DNA of 64,000 nucleotides from Ophioderma brevispina (taxonomy: Eukaryota > Echinodermata > Ophiuroidea > Amphilepidida > Ophiodermatidae). Shown here piece by piece: positions 48,253 to 58,622 of this stretch (positions are counted from its first letter, which is position 1; every line of letters starts with the position of its first letter). A model generated the notes under the pieces. The model saw only the letters and a list, made by a program, of their open reading frames with translations, did not search any database and was not told the origin of the DNA. Position numbers and translations under genes: made by a program. The stretch covers positions 168,640 to 232,639 of the forward strand of contig JAMKCH010035364.1 of the NCBI GenBank assembly GCA_023653785.1, in the 5' to 3' direction.

Positions 48253-48438
48253 TTACTTCCGGGTCTGATGTCGAGGTCTGAGGTTGTGTTTAGAGGTCTG
48301 ATGGTTCGAGACTCCCCCCCCCGGGTGTATCGAAACATTCAGACCTCGAAACATCAGATCGGAAGTAAAATGTTAACTTCGGCCAAAAAAATCATTTGAG
48401 GACTGTTGTTTAGAAGGTCTGATGTTTCGAGACACACC
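48253..48438. repeat. Dispersed copy of the palindromic satellite
   Basis: Carries ACTTCCGGGTCTGATG, GGTCTGATGGTTCGAGA, a C run with CCCGGGTGTATCGAAACATT, TCAGACCTCGAAACATCAG and AGGTCTGATGTTTCGAGACA. These are the same palindromic words as 38518-38955, in a single diverged unit. Confidence 0.85.
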
Positions 48439-49418
48439 CTATCAAGTCACCTATTCTATGTTATAATGCTCAAAGACCAGTAATATTTTTAAATATTTGT
48501 AAAATTACTTTTTATTCATAACAATAAGAATGATAATATAAATGTTGTTATACTTTCCATCAAATGAAACGAATGGCGTCAACTAGTAAATGATTTATTT
48601 AGCACATATTAGGTAGAGAAAACGTAGTTCAATTATCAATGGAATATGTCTATACAAATGAAATGGTACTTTGTTATTGAAATCATGTGGCTTTATGGCC
48701 ATTGACAATAATTTATTTTAACGGAGTGAGAGCGTCGTAATTACATATCCAAATTCAAGATTTGAAAACAAATGCGAATAAACGCAAAAAAAAAAAACGC
48801 AAGTTAACCTATCGATACCACTCTTCTTACAATATTTCTTATTGGGTAATTGCATGATGTGATATGATATCACATCTGAGTATCAGACCTTATGGATATG
48901 GCACTTCTTTTCTTGCAATGTCTCTGATTGCTTAAATTCATCTGTGTGAAAAATCAACCAAATCGACCAGTAGTTTCCAAGCGGTTACTCCGATTTTCAG
49001 TAGTAATGTGGGACCTGGCATGTTTGTACTTGGTACTTTTATCTTATCAAAAAAATAAGAGAGTAGGGCAGAGATTGCTGTTTTGTAAATATAAATTTGA
49101 AGAAAAAATATTAGTTGTTTTATAATTTTGCGTTTTGTTTGTTTGTTTATTTGCCGGAGAAGTGGTATTACATAAAAAATAAACATATTCTTAATGACGT
49201 CTCTTTGACGAAACCAGTTGAGTCCACATGACTCCATTGATTTTCAGATTTATTTCCTTAGCAGTTAGACATACAGGAACTGCAGAGACTGCTTTGTGGC
49301 CTATAAATGATTGTCAAAACATTGTGATTCCCGGAGTCAATTTCATCAAGAGGCAAATACATATTTCTACTTCTGGATATTTGAAGTTACCATGCTGTTA
49401 TATTCGGGACACAATACA
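48439..49418. other. AT-rich intergenic, no gene seen
   Basis: Only short AT-driven frames on both strands. Confidence 0.4.
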
Positions 49419-49467
49419 ATTACGTCAGACACAATACAATTAAAGACTGCATTGTGTCTGACGTAAT
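49419..49467. repeat. Perfect 17-bp hairpin
   Basis: ATTACGTCAGACACAAT (49419-49435) and its exact complement ATTGTGTCTGACGTAAT (49451-49467) flank a 15-nt loop. The element CAATACAATTA also occurs just upstream and in the loop. The size would suit a small hairpin RNA or a miniature transposon core. Confidence 0.85.
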
Positions 49468-50654
49468 ATATGGTGAAATTGGAGCGCAAGGCGATTGGTT
49501 CATTTGTGAGCCGTAGGGTGCTAGCTAATAACTCGAAACAACCATTAGTTTTTAGTTCGCAGTGTGCGAGATAAAAACAAAATGGCCGCTAAATTAGCTT
49601 AGGTCCACTTGAACCCCCTCTCCTTATGCACCAGGTTAGTGCATATATCTCCCACCCAAAAATGAAAAATCACTTTCCTAACTTTTTTTACATAAAATTT
49701 GGCTCATAATAGTATGACACAAGTACAATTACATTGCTGAAATAAAAATTCAAAATAGTTACTCCAGTACGATTTAAGGGGCAAAACAAATTTCAAATAG
49801 CGCCACCAAAATGTTTTTTAAGCTAATGAGGATAAAACGCCATGGCCGATGTACAGCCCAAATAAAAAAATTGCGTTGTCTTATGACTCTTCACATGTGA
49901 TATATATTTAGTGCAAAAATTCCTCCGTGAAAGTTGCTCCCTTAGGGTGGGGTCCATGGACCACCCCTCCACCCCACTTGGGCACTAACAGGAGTACAAA
50001 AAACAACCTTGGCCACTAAGTGTTAATTTGGTCAGTTGTAACACTAATTTTCAAATAAGTCAAATATTCATGTGGTTAGAACGTGACTATAGAGCGTGGT
50101 TTGACCACGTGATGGCCGTTTTGACCTCGTTTGAGGTGGATAACCAGTTGTGTAGAAAATCACCGAGTTATTACTTTTTAACTGAATCATTACAAAGAAA
50201 GCCATCAAAATATAACATCTCTTATTATAAGATAATGTGGTCTGAAATGTGTGGCTTTAATTAAGATAATGGATTCATCGTTGAAGTCGATGTGCTATAT
50301 GGCCTTCAAAATATATACGGTGGACATTAACAGTGTCCGCTAATGCTCCCCAGTGGCAATTGTGACTCACGCTTAATGTTGCCCAGCACTCTAAACGCAA
50401 ACACTCTTTCAACTGTCCAAAACCGCGATTTTAGCACACTGCCTTTGCAGGTTACATCAAGATATATGATTAGTGGCGCCAAGAGGAAGATTCAATGAAA
50501 TTTGCTCTTCGCTTTGACGTAAGTGTTCCCCATTGAACATGCAAGCAGAATGAAAGTGTTGGTTATCTATATAACAGAGAAGGAGGGGAGGTTATTCCAA
50601 ATAATCAATGCCAACAAACGTATCACTCCTCCAACTAAAATCTTCGGCTACAAA
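49468..50654. other. Intergenic, no gene seen
   Basis: 49790-49870 (GCGCCACCAAAATG, AAACGCCATGGCCGAT) is a weak copy of the family at 13780-13945 and 19790-19960. The rest has no supported feature. Confidence 0.45.
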
Positions 50655-50873
50655 AAGAAGAAGAAGAAGAAGAAGAAGAAGGAGGACGAGGAGAAGGAGA
50701 AGGAGAAGAAGGAGAAGGAGAAGAAGGAGAAGGAGAAGAAGGAGAAGGAGAAGAAGAAGAAGAAGGAGGAGAAGGAGAAGGAGGAGGAGAAGAAGAAGAA
50801 GAAGGAGGAGAAGGAGAAGGAGAAGAAGAAGAAGAAGAAGAAGGAGGAGAAGGAGAAGAAGGAGAAGAAAAAA
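50655..50873. repeat. (GAA)n/(GGA)n purine microsatellite
   Basis: About 218 bp of GAAGAAGGAGAAGGA-type sequence. It yields Lys/Glu-, Arg- and Ser/Pro-rich frames that are not genes. A shorter GGAGGAGAAGAAGAAG run lies at 51028-51057. Confidence 0.95.
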
Positions 50874-51119
50874 GAATTTCGCGGAAACACATGGCAGAGG
50901 TTGTAATATATTTTGTTTTTATACCATTGTTGAAGTTTGTTTTTGAGCAATATTATGCTAAAACACTGACGTCAGCCACTTACCCGTTTGTATTTCAATC
51001 CTCGGTAACAGAGGAAGAGAAGGAAGACAAATAAGGAGGAGGAGGAGAAGAAGAAGAATGCTTTGGATGCACCGTTAGATTTTTTGTATATTTGCATCAC
51101 CGTTATAAAATTCTGTCTG

Positions 51120-51126
51120 TATATAA
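51120..51126 (+). promoter_or_regulatory. Possible TATA box
   Basis: TATATAA 55 bp upstream of an ATG that begins a short donor-terminated frame. The AT-rich background makes a chance match quite possible. Confidence 0.25.
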
Positions 51127-51174
51127 ATCACCATATTTTACCAATAGTCATGCGAGTTTACAGTGTTTTCAAGC

Positions 51175-51222
51175 ATGGCGAAGAGTAAAGGAGTTTTACC
51201 TTGCTACGACTGCATTTTACGT
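51175..51222 (+). other. Possible first coding exon (16 codons) ending at GTAAGT
   Basis: AAGCATGG gives an ATG with A at -3 and G at +4. Sixteen codons (MAKSKGVLPCYDCILR) run exactly to GTAAGT at 51223, in phase 0. An ACATGGCGAAAAGATAAAGG partial repeat follows at 51246. No second exon was found. Confidence 0.25.
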
Positions 51223-51229
51223 GTAAGTG

Positions 51230-52109
51230 TTCATATATAATCAGAACATGGCGAAAAGATAAAGGTACATTAGGAAGGGATTGCATTCTACTAACCTTCT
51301 TTCGTTGATCGTACGTCTTCCTGTTTTGGGCAAAAAAACTTTACTTGTTAGTGCCATTTTTTTTTTCAAAACCCACCACACGCAAGCAAACTTACACAGA
51401 CACGTGCCATTTTAAATTCATTTACATAACTCAACTGCAAATCCCTCCAAGCTCTAAGCAGCTTCAAAAACAAACACTAAAACAACCCTGGTCGTAAAAA
51501 GGGAAAGGTTTGCAGTCAGTCTGCACAGTCTACGCAGTTATAAAAATGCACACAAGAAATATAATCAAACTTTAGTTTGATCGTTGATTTTGTATGTTAT
51601 TGTAGACTATGGGGCGTGTCCTTCTATGTTGTTGATTTGTTGTCCCTATCGGGGGGCAAGGGGGAAACTCAAGTGTAAATTCATAATAAATTAAAAATCA
51701 TATAGCCGTTTGTTCCCGCATGCAAAATCGGCACATTTTCTTGAAAATAAATAAAATGTCACTTCAATTTCATTTACCCAATAACAGTGACCAATGGACA
51801 CACTAGAATTCAGCAAACAATGGCGCTAAAGATATTTAATTACCGGCCCGGTATACGATGGAGAAAATCACTTCAGATTCCTTTTCATCTGGGAGTGCAG
51901 GACCATTGTTATATTGTCTCGCGGTTGAAAAGATCAGGTGTTATGACCTCCCCGATTTTGACTAAGTATTTGGTTCATGACGTAAGCACAAAATACTTAT
52001 CCTCGTTCACAAATTAGTAAATATTGAGCTTCTGTAGTGCGTGTTCAATTCACTTTGACCATGTTTTTCATCATTTATTCGAAAAAGCAAGAAACACAAA
52101 CAGAACACA

Positions 52110-52110
<1 letters not shown>
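51230..52110. other. Intergenic, no gene seen
   Basis: No domains. A 76-codon plus frame at 51787-52017 has no recognisable family. Confidence 0.35.
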
Positions 52111-52184
<74 letters not shown>

Positions 52185-52200
52185 CATCATCATCCTCATC
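52111..52200. repeat. (ATC)n microsatellite
   Basis: About 30 trinucleotide units with CTC interruptions at the right end. Confidence 0.95.
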
Positions 52201-52325
52201 CTTCGGCTGAGGAACAGGCGATTACAAGATTTCTCCATGCCCATAATGTAAACCGGGTAGTTATTGTGAAAGAGGACGGGTATTATTGCGAATCGAGGAG
52301 GTGATAACACCTGGCTACAACAATA

Positions 52326-52463
52326 GAGACCCTTAGTTTTTCGAAACGTGGAACGTAAACGACCACGTAAGACGTCATGTGACCTGTTTTGGACCAATCA
52401 TTGACAATAGATCATGCGTTACGTGAACGTTTACGTTGCACGTTTCGGAAAACTAAGGGTCTC
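52326..52463. mobile_element. 138-bp palindromic MITE with TA target duplication
   Basis: GAGACCCTTAGTTTTTCGAA at 52326 mirrors TTCGGAAAACTAAGGGTCTC ending at 52463. Complementarity extends about 37 bp inwards (ACGTGGAACGTAAACG against CGTTTACGTTGCACGT). TA flanks both sides (52324-52325 and 52464-52465). TA duplication and short palindromic structure point to a Tc1/mariner-type non-autonomous element. Confidence 0.88.
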
Positions 52464-52727
52464 TAGTGGCTCCACATACCCGGCCCAGTGTAATATCTTT
52501 AGCTCATGGTTTGCTGAAGTCTATACATATTCATTGATGACTGTTATTGGGAAAAAGAAATTGAAGTTACATTTTATTCATTTTCCAGTTTTATGTGCGG
52601 GATCAGACAGTTATATATTTTTAATAATTTATTATGAATTTACACTTGATTTTCCCCTAGCCCCCGATGGGGACAACAGAATTTGTTATACAGTTGGTTA
52701 TTTGATCTACGCCCCATAATCTATTGT

Positions 52728-52862
52728 CGCATTTGTTGTTGCCGCTGTCGTGTCTTTTGTTGTTGCTGCTGTCGCTACTGCTGCTGTTGTTGCTGCTGTT
52801 TCTTATGTTGCTGTTGCTATTACTGCTGTTGCTGTTGTTGTTGTTGCTGCTGCTGATTCCGA
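52728..52862. repeat. (TTG)n/(CTG)n imperfect microsatellite
   Basis: GTTGCTGCTGTT-type trinucleotides; they explain the Leu-rich plus frame. Confidence 0.85.
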
Positions 52863-53967
52863 GTAAAGATGATGGCTATCAGGATCAACTACCAACACAA
52901 GGGCGCTGGTCTCGCCATCCATTTAAGCCCATTGTATGTATATATTATTTATATAATGTAGTAACTTTTTAAAAATACCATGAGGTTTAGGTCTAAATAC
53001 TACAGGATGGGATACATTTCTTTGATTATTAGACACTCTTATCTGGCATTCGGTCTTGATACCATCTTAAAATTCAAGATGATGGTTAAAACGGACATAT
53101 TTAAAGATAAAACGTACAAAACACCATATGTCTGTATTATGTTTAGTTATTTATTGTCTATAAATTATAAAAATATAAATTAACGCGTGAGATATGCTTT
53201 GTTCACTAGATTTATTTAGATTTATTTTCTGTGTATTTGTTATCAGGCTTAAAATTCAAGCTGTTGTTCAATAGATCTGACAAGAATCTGGCAATTGTGT
53301 AGCTTACAATTACTTAAAAGGAAGGCATATTACCAAAATTATTCGTTATAAGTATGTTATCAAAAGATCATATGAGTTTCTAATTGTCAAAGTCATATTA
53401 TCTCATAATTTAATTTGTTGTTTTATCGTGATTCCTGGACAATTTAACTAAATATATTCAGAGGGTATTTAATAGATTTGAACAAAATTTGAAGACGGCC
53501 ATATTTGCTACCAAGGTCTTGGGCACTCCCGTTGGTGGTCAAGGGGTCCCTATGGGCCATAACCTAAAACAAACCCATATTTCGCATTGGATAGGGGGAG
53601 AGAGAGAGAGGGGGGAGAGAGACACACACACACATTGACAGACATACATACAGACGTAGACAGACATCATATTGTCTTTAGAAAATCACACTCACTGAAA
53701 GTTAAATATATGGGGAATGAGAGAGGGAAGGGAGAAAGGGGAGGGAGAGAGTCGATAAGAATTAATTGCAATCTAAGACTGATTTAGACAAATAGGCCAC
53801 ACTAATTCCTGTTCCAAACATAAGTGCAGAGTTCTGTTTTTTACAAGACATCCAAATGAAGAATTACCTGACTAGCAAGGTGGGTGCTGAGAAAGGAGAG
53901 ATCAACACCTTTTGCTAATCTAATAATCTACTTATTACGCTGTGGGTTTTACAGCCTGCGTTTTAAA
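52863..53967. other. Intergenic, no gene seen
   Basis: A short purine-rich then (CA)n tract lies at 53596-53634. Otherwise AT-rich, without signals. Confidence 0.4.
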
Positions 53968-54332
53968 CCGGTGTGAAAGCAGATATAGTCCGGCGGGAGC
54001 CACAGTCCGGGGCTCCATAGACGATAATGGAATAAAGCGTGAAGCGAATGTTACGTGAAGAGTCAACTGAATCGATTGCCCTATTGTTCACCATTGTTCC
54101 CGGACTATGATTTTACGCCAGGACAATAAGTTAACAACGCTCAAACATGCGACCACCGTGTAAAAGGAGATATGGTCCGGCAGTTGTCATAGTTCGGGCT
54201 TCATAAACGACAACGAAATAAATAAATAAATAATGAAACTAATGTTGCGTGAAGAGTCAACTTAATCGATTGCAATATTGTTCACCATTGTATGAGGACC
54301 GTGAGTCCGGAGGACTATACCTGCCACACCGG
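53968..54332. mobile_element. Putative MITE with CCGGTGTG termini and an internal duplication
   Basis: The left end CCGGTGTGAAAGCAGATATA, followed by GTCCGG, is the inverted counterpart of the right end, CCGGAGGACTATACCTGCC plus ACACCGG. Inside, the block from AGATATxGTCCGGC through CTATTGTTCACCATTGT occurs twice (53991-54105 and 54168-54285). A third copy is at 56127-56280. I cannot fix a target duplication. Confidence 0.7.
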
Positions 54333-56126
54333 CGTATAGGGTTGGATACGTAATCGAAAAAAAAACACCAACGAAACTGACAGGACTAAAATACGCAACA
54401 AGGCGTGTTATTCGAAAGATCTGTTTTGGTTAATTTGAAGGTATTTTGGAAGGTAGTGTATGTTTCCCCGGATGTCGGCATAATTATGCGTACCAAATAA
54501 GTTAATCTTGCTGTATCAGTCGTTCGGTTGCAGTTGCATATTATATTGATGAACTTCAAAGAGACCAAAATGAGTGGATATTTCGCACTACCTCTGCACA
54601 TGTTAGTTCAAAGGTCATATAGAGGTCATCTGTGGACGGTGGAATTACGAACCCCACAATCCCGTTTCAAAGGCACTAACGGTGATTTGCTAAATCATAA
54701 AGTTGCGCAAAAATCATATATTTTTTCACCTCTTTGACAATTATATTATCTTAAATGTGCGTGTTTTGGGACCCCCCTCGTTTGTCCGGAAGTAGTATCT
54801 ATTTTGATATCAGATGAAAGACTCACAGTCGTCATAAATTGAATAGATTCCGTAATTGAATAGAGATTCGTATCTTTGATCACTGCTGTTTTCTTTCTTT
54901 TCTGTCATTTTTTTTCAGTCAGTTGGGAGAAATAACTAAGATAATTCTTAAGCTTGGCCCTTCACTTTCAAGTCTATTTCTTGTATATTTCAAATATTTG
55001 ACTCTTTCGCGTTTGAAATATTATAACTCGCGCATATCCACCTACTACAACAACACAAAGAGAACTCCAAACACGGCACGCCCCTCAAACCGCAACCCAC
55101 CCAAACACACACCCATACAAACACACACAGTCTCGGTGCGCACACATTCGCATCAGGCACACACACACACACACAAACTAAATTTTTTCTTCACCACGCC
55201 ACACCACTGATTTCTTTGTTCCCTTCCGATCCTTTCAATTCTTTTCAATGTACTCATATCATGTTTTTCCTGCTTAGAGTGGACAACTCATATGCTTAAC
55301 TTTTGAACCTAATCTAGGTACATTCTGTATTTGCATTGTGTTAGAGCGCCTTTTAACACAATATTGTTTGAAATCATTTACTTTATTGAAGGTAAACTTG
55401 AAGTGATTGAATTGGTATGAATCTATCGGCACCTATATATATAAAAAAATCCGATTTATTCCGACAAATGTACCAACTGTACAATCAATCATGGAAGCTA
55501 CCATGTTGTTTATTCCCTGTGGTATCTTTACAACGGCCGCAGAAAAAATATCGAAACATAAGCCAGCGGAAAATATATCACGTGACCTTGAAGCAAAGTT
55601 TGCCACAAGCCTCGTCCTTTGAACTTCGTTGAGCACACAAAGGATAGGAGCTAGGTTCGTTTGGTAGAAATTTTATTGGAAAAATACAGCTTTGTACAAC
55701 CTCAGGTGATTTGATAAAAAATGTAATAGGGGGTGGTTTTAAGATAAATCCATTTTGTGATTAACAAAGTTTTAATTGCTGGCCTAAGCACTACAATCCT
55801 TAATAAAACTTGGACATTTTAAAAGAGTGCGCGTAATATTTATAGTTTTAATCGCAGTCGCACTGTAACACGATCGCTATACAATAATTTGGGGGCTACA
55901 CAACAGTAATAATGAATGGAGCAACGGACGGGCATCTTGGTCTACAAATACATAACTAATACCGCAAATAGCTCCCAGAGAACAGAATTTTGTATCCCCG
56001 GTGCCCGTTTTAGATACCATGCTCCCATACCGCAAATACAATGAGCTCATGACAATTGGCTTTGATTCTGTAGTCTGTATGTTGCTTCTTCACATTCAAT
56101 GTGAACGAAATTTTTGTCTAAATGAA
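54333..56126. other. Intergenic, no assigned gene
   Basis: A (CA)n-rich region lies at 55080-55180. Overlapping ~70-codon frames on both strands at 55407-55636 have somewhat higher GC than the flanks, but no recognisable family. Confidence 0.35.
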
Positions 56127-56280
56127 CCGGTTGAAAGAGTATATAGTCCGGTGGGAGCCATAGTCCCGGGGCCGTTCCTTATACGATAACGGAATAAACG
56201 TGAAACTAAGTGTTGCGTAAAGTCACTGAAATCGATTTGCCCTATTGTTCACCATTGTTCCCGACTATAGTACTGTCCGG
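56127..56280. mobile_element. Second copy of the CCGG...ATATAGTCCGG repeat
   Basis: ATATAGTCCGGTGGGAGCCA, TACGATAACGGAATAAACGT, ATCGATTTGCCCTATTG and CCCGACTATAG match 53968-54120. Single unit, without the internal duplication. Confidence 0.75.
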
Positions 56281-58309
56281 ACAATGGTTACTTTACAAGG
56301 ACCGGCTCTTAAACCACCCTGCCTTGGGCCCTTTTTTGGATGACCAATATAATATGGCCGTCAGTGGCCTCAATATACGAAGCCGAGTTTTCCAATCCAT
56401 TGTATAAAGATAAGTGTTCGAAACCACTAATGGCGCCGTTCAGCCATCGACATACTTTTCCCAAATGTACCGAGTCATCGCTTCTTTGTATGATAAAGAT
56501 TTTCATCATTTTATTTTAAAAACTATATTTCTCAATAAATCCCTATGCTCATTGTATAAAAATTAGGCACAAAGTATGCCATTTTTGATAAATTTATCTA
56601 TTTTAAAGAAAACGTTAACATTTAAAGCTGTTTTTTAATTTCAATGTAAAAGTACCGTGATAGTCTTTTCATACAGGCCAGAACTTAGCTACCAACCACC
56701 GATCATCTTTAATTGGTGTGAAAGACTAAAACAGATGGCTTGTGGCAAAACGATCGCGTAAATAATCAACATGGCGGCTTCCTATTAAATCGTCTAACTG
56801 CTCTGTCTGCTGTCGAAAGTAAGCAAATGAAATGTGTTTTCTCTTTCCTTCGCAAGGAATACTCCAATGGACCATGAAAACCATCTGGTACGGTCATATT
56901 TAGGGATATGTCATATATATGTCCGATAGATTCATACAATAAATCCCTTTATCGACATTTTAGAACAATCATGAACCCTTTAAAACCAAGTTTTTTCGCC
57001 GGGGGGGGTTGGGGCACTTGTAATTCAAAGGTGGATATTATGCTTGAACGCGTAAAAAGGGTTATCTTTTTCCAACACGATGATCTCGCGTAGCATCGTT
57101 TAGTAGGGTGCAAAAACATCAAAAAAGGAAAAAAAAGGTATGTTTTTTTCTTAACCCGATATGTCATGTTATAATCTCATTAAAGCCGGGATCAAAAACA
57201 TCCAAAATCCAAAATATTGTAATCGAAACTTGGTAAGTAAGCACGCAGATAATTAAGGGTATATTACGATTCACTGCACTGCGTCCTGTTTGAGGGTATG
57301 TTTTAGCTTGTTTTATTCGGTGAAAAATACGTGTTTAGGGTGCATTTTGAAAGTTCCATGTTTTTACGCATCATATCCACCTTTGAATACAAGTGGCCCA
57401 CCTGGTTTATCTATGTTTGGGCACGACGGTCAATAAAAAATCTGTAAGTGTACTCAGGGCAAATCGATACCATAAACAACTTCAAATTTGAAAAGAGGTC
57501 GTGCATCAATAAAAGTTTTATACACATCCTGCACGGTCGTGTCCAGTACTAGATCTCTGAATTATTTGTACGACATCCAGTCAATATTTTATGTAGTGGC
57601 AAATATAATAAAACATGTATCGTCAGAATTTTACACTATCTCGGAACTTACTTCCACCAACGCACTGTTTTCTTTCTAAAGGTTAACAATTTCATTGAAT
57701 TATAAACATCACCACTTTATTTTAATACAGTAGACGGCCTTTATTATGTAGTCTGTTCTCTGGAATCGGATGTACGAACAAAGGAACGAGGAATGGTCTA
57801 TGAAGGACGAAAATGATAAAATTGCAAATCATTTGAATGGGCATTTTAGAAACTGCAAACGGTCGATGAAATAACACACGAATGTATGAATGAAGCAGCG
57901 GATGATAATGATAACGAACAAAAGTAAAATACAAAAGTAAACTTGCAAACTAATAAGAAACATAAGAGCATAGCAAAGAATAAATTTGCCTTAAAGGTAG
58001 GTGCCGCGATCGACAACCTCATCCCCGCTTTACTCCATGAAAATTGCGATTTTGATATCACAAGAAATTCCTTATTTTTCTCAATACCCCAGTGAAATTG
58101 AAGCCCCACATTTCCTCTTTGTTACAAACAGAAACGTCTCCAAATGTGGTATACCACATTTATTAACACACTGTATTATGTGCTAATTTAACACACGCTT
58201 TTATTTTACAGTCCTGTTTGGACCGATTTAACTCAAAATTGTAATGTTTCGGTGATATGCCTCCATATAAGAGGGAAACATCATGTGAAATGAATGATAA
58301 ATCATGGGA
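56281..58309. other. AT-rich intergenic, no gene seen
   Basis: Only short frames without recognised domains. A G run lies at 57001-57008. Confidence 0.4.
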
Positions 58310-58622
58310 GAGAATGGCCTGCCTGTGACTCAAACTTCCCGGGTTCGAATCCCGGTGGGGACACTTGCTCGGATTTTATTAGGGTACTTACCTCTGGATT
58401 TGATCTGTATACCAGTTATTGATTAAAATCCGAAAACCGCTCTTCTCCATGGTTCATTTGGAATTGGGCAAATGCTTCATGAAAGCACCCGTCCTTCGGA
58501 AAGGACGTTAATCCGTCGGTCGAAAAAGAGTAGGATGAAAACCCCTGACTGTTCCCAATCCGCTCCAGCCTCAAAACGGGAGCGTCCGTATCTTGGATAC
58601 ACGTGGTCCCCGATCAGCCCAA
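58310..58622 (+). mobile_element. tRNA-derived SINE
   Basis: A perfect T-arm, CCGGG-TTCGAAT-CCCGG, lies at 58339-58355 and contains a full B-box. The A-box side is poorly preserved. The body contains CCGTCCTTCGGAAAGGACGT and AATCCGTCGGTC, resembling the conserved TTCGGA-GGGACGTTAA block seen in many invertebrate SINEs. It ends about where the oppositely oriented LINE ends (58623). Confidence 0.78.

Noticed and set aside
50523..50946. Lys/Glu-rich, poly-Arg and Ser/Pro/Phe-rich frames on both strands
   Set aside because: All arise from the purine microsatellite; no start context or domain outside it.
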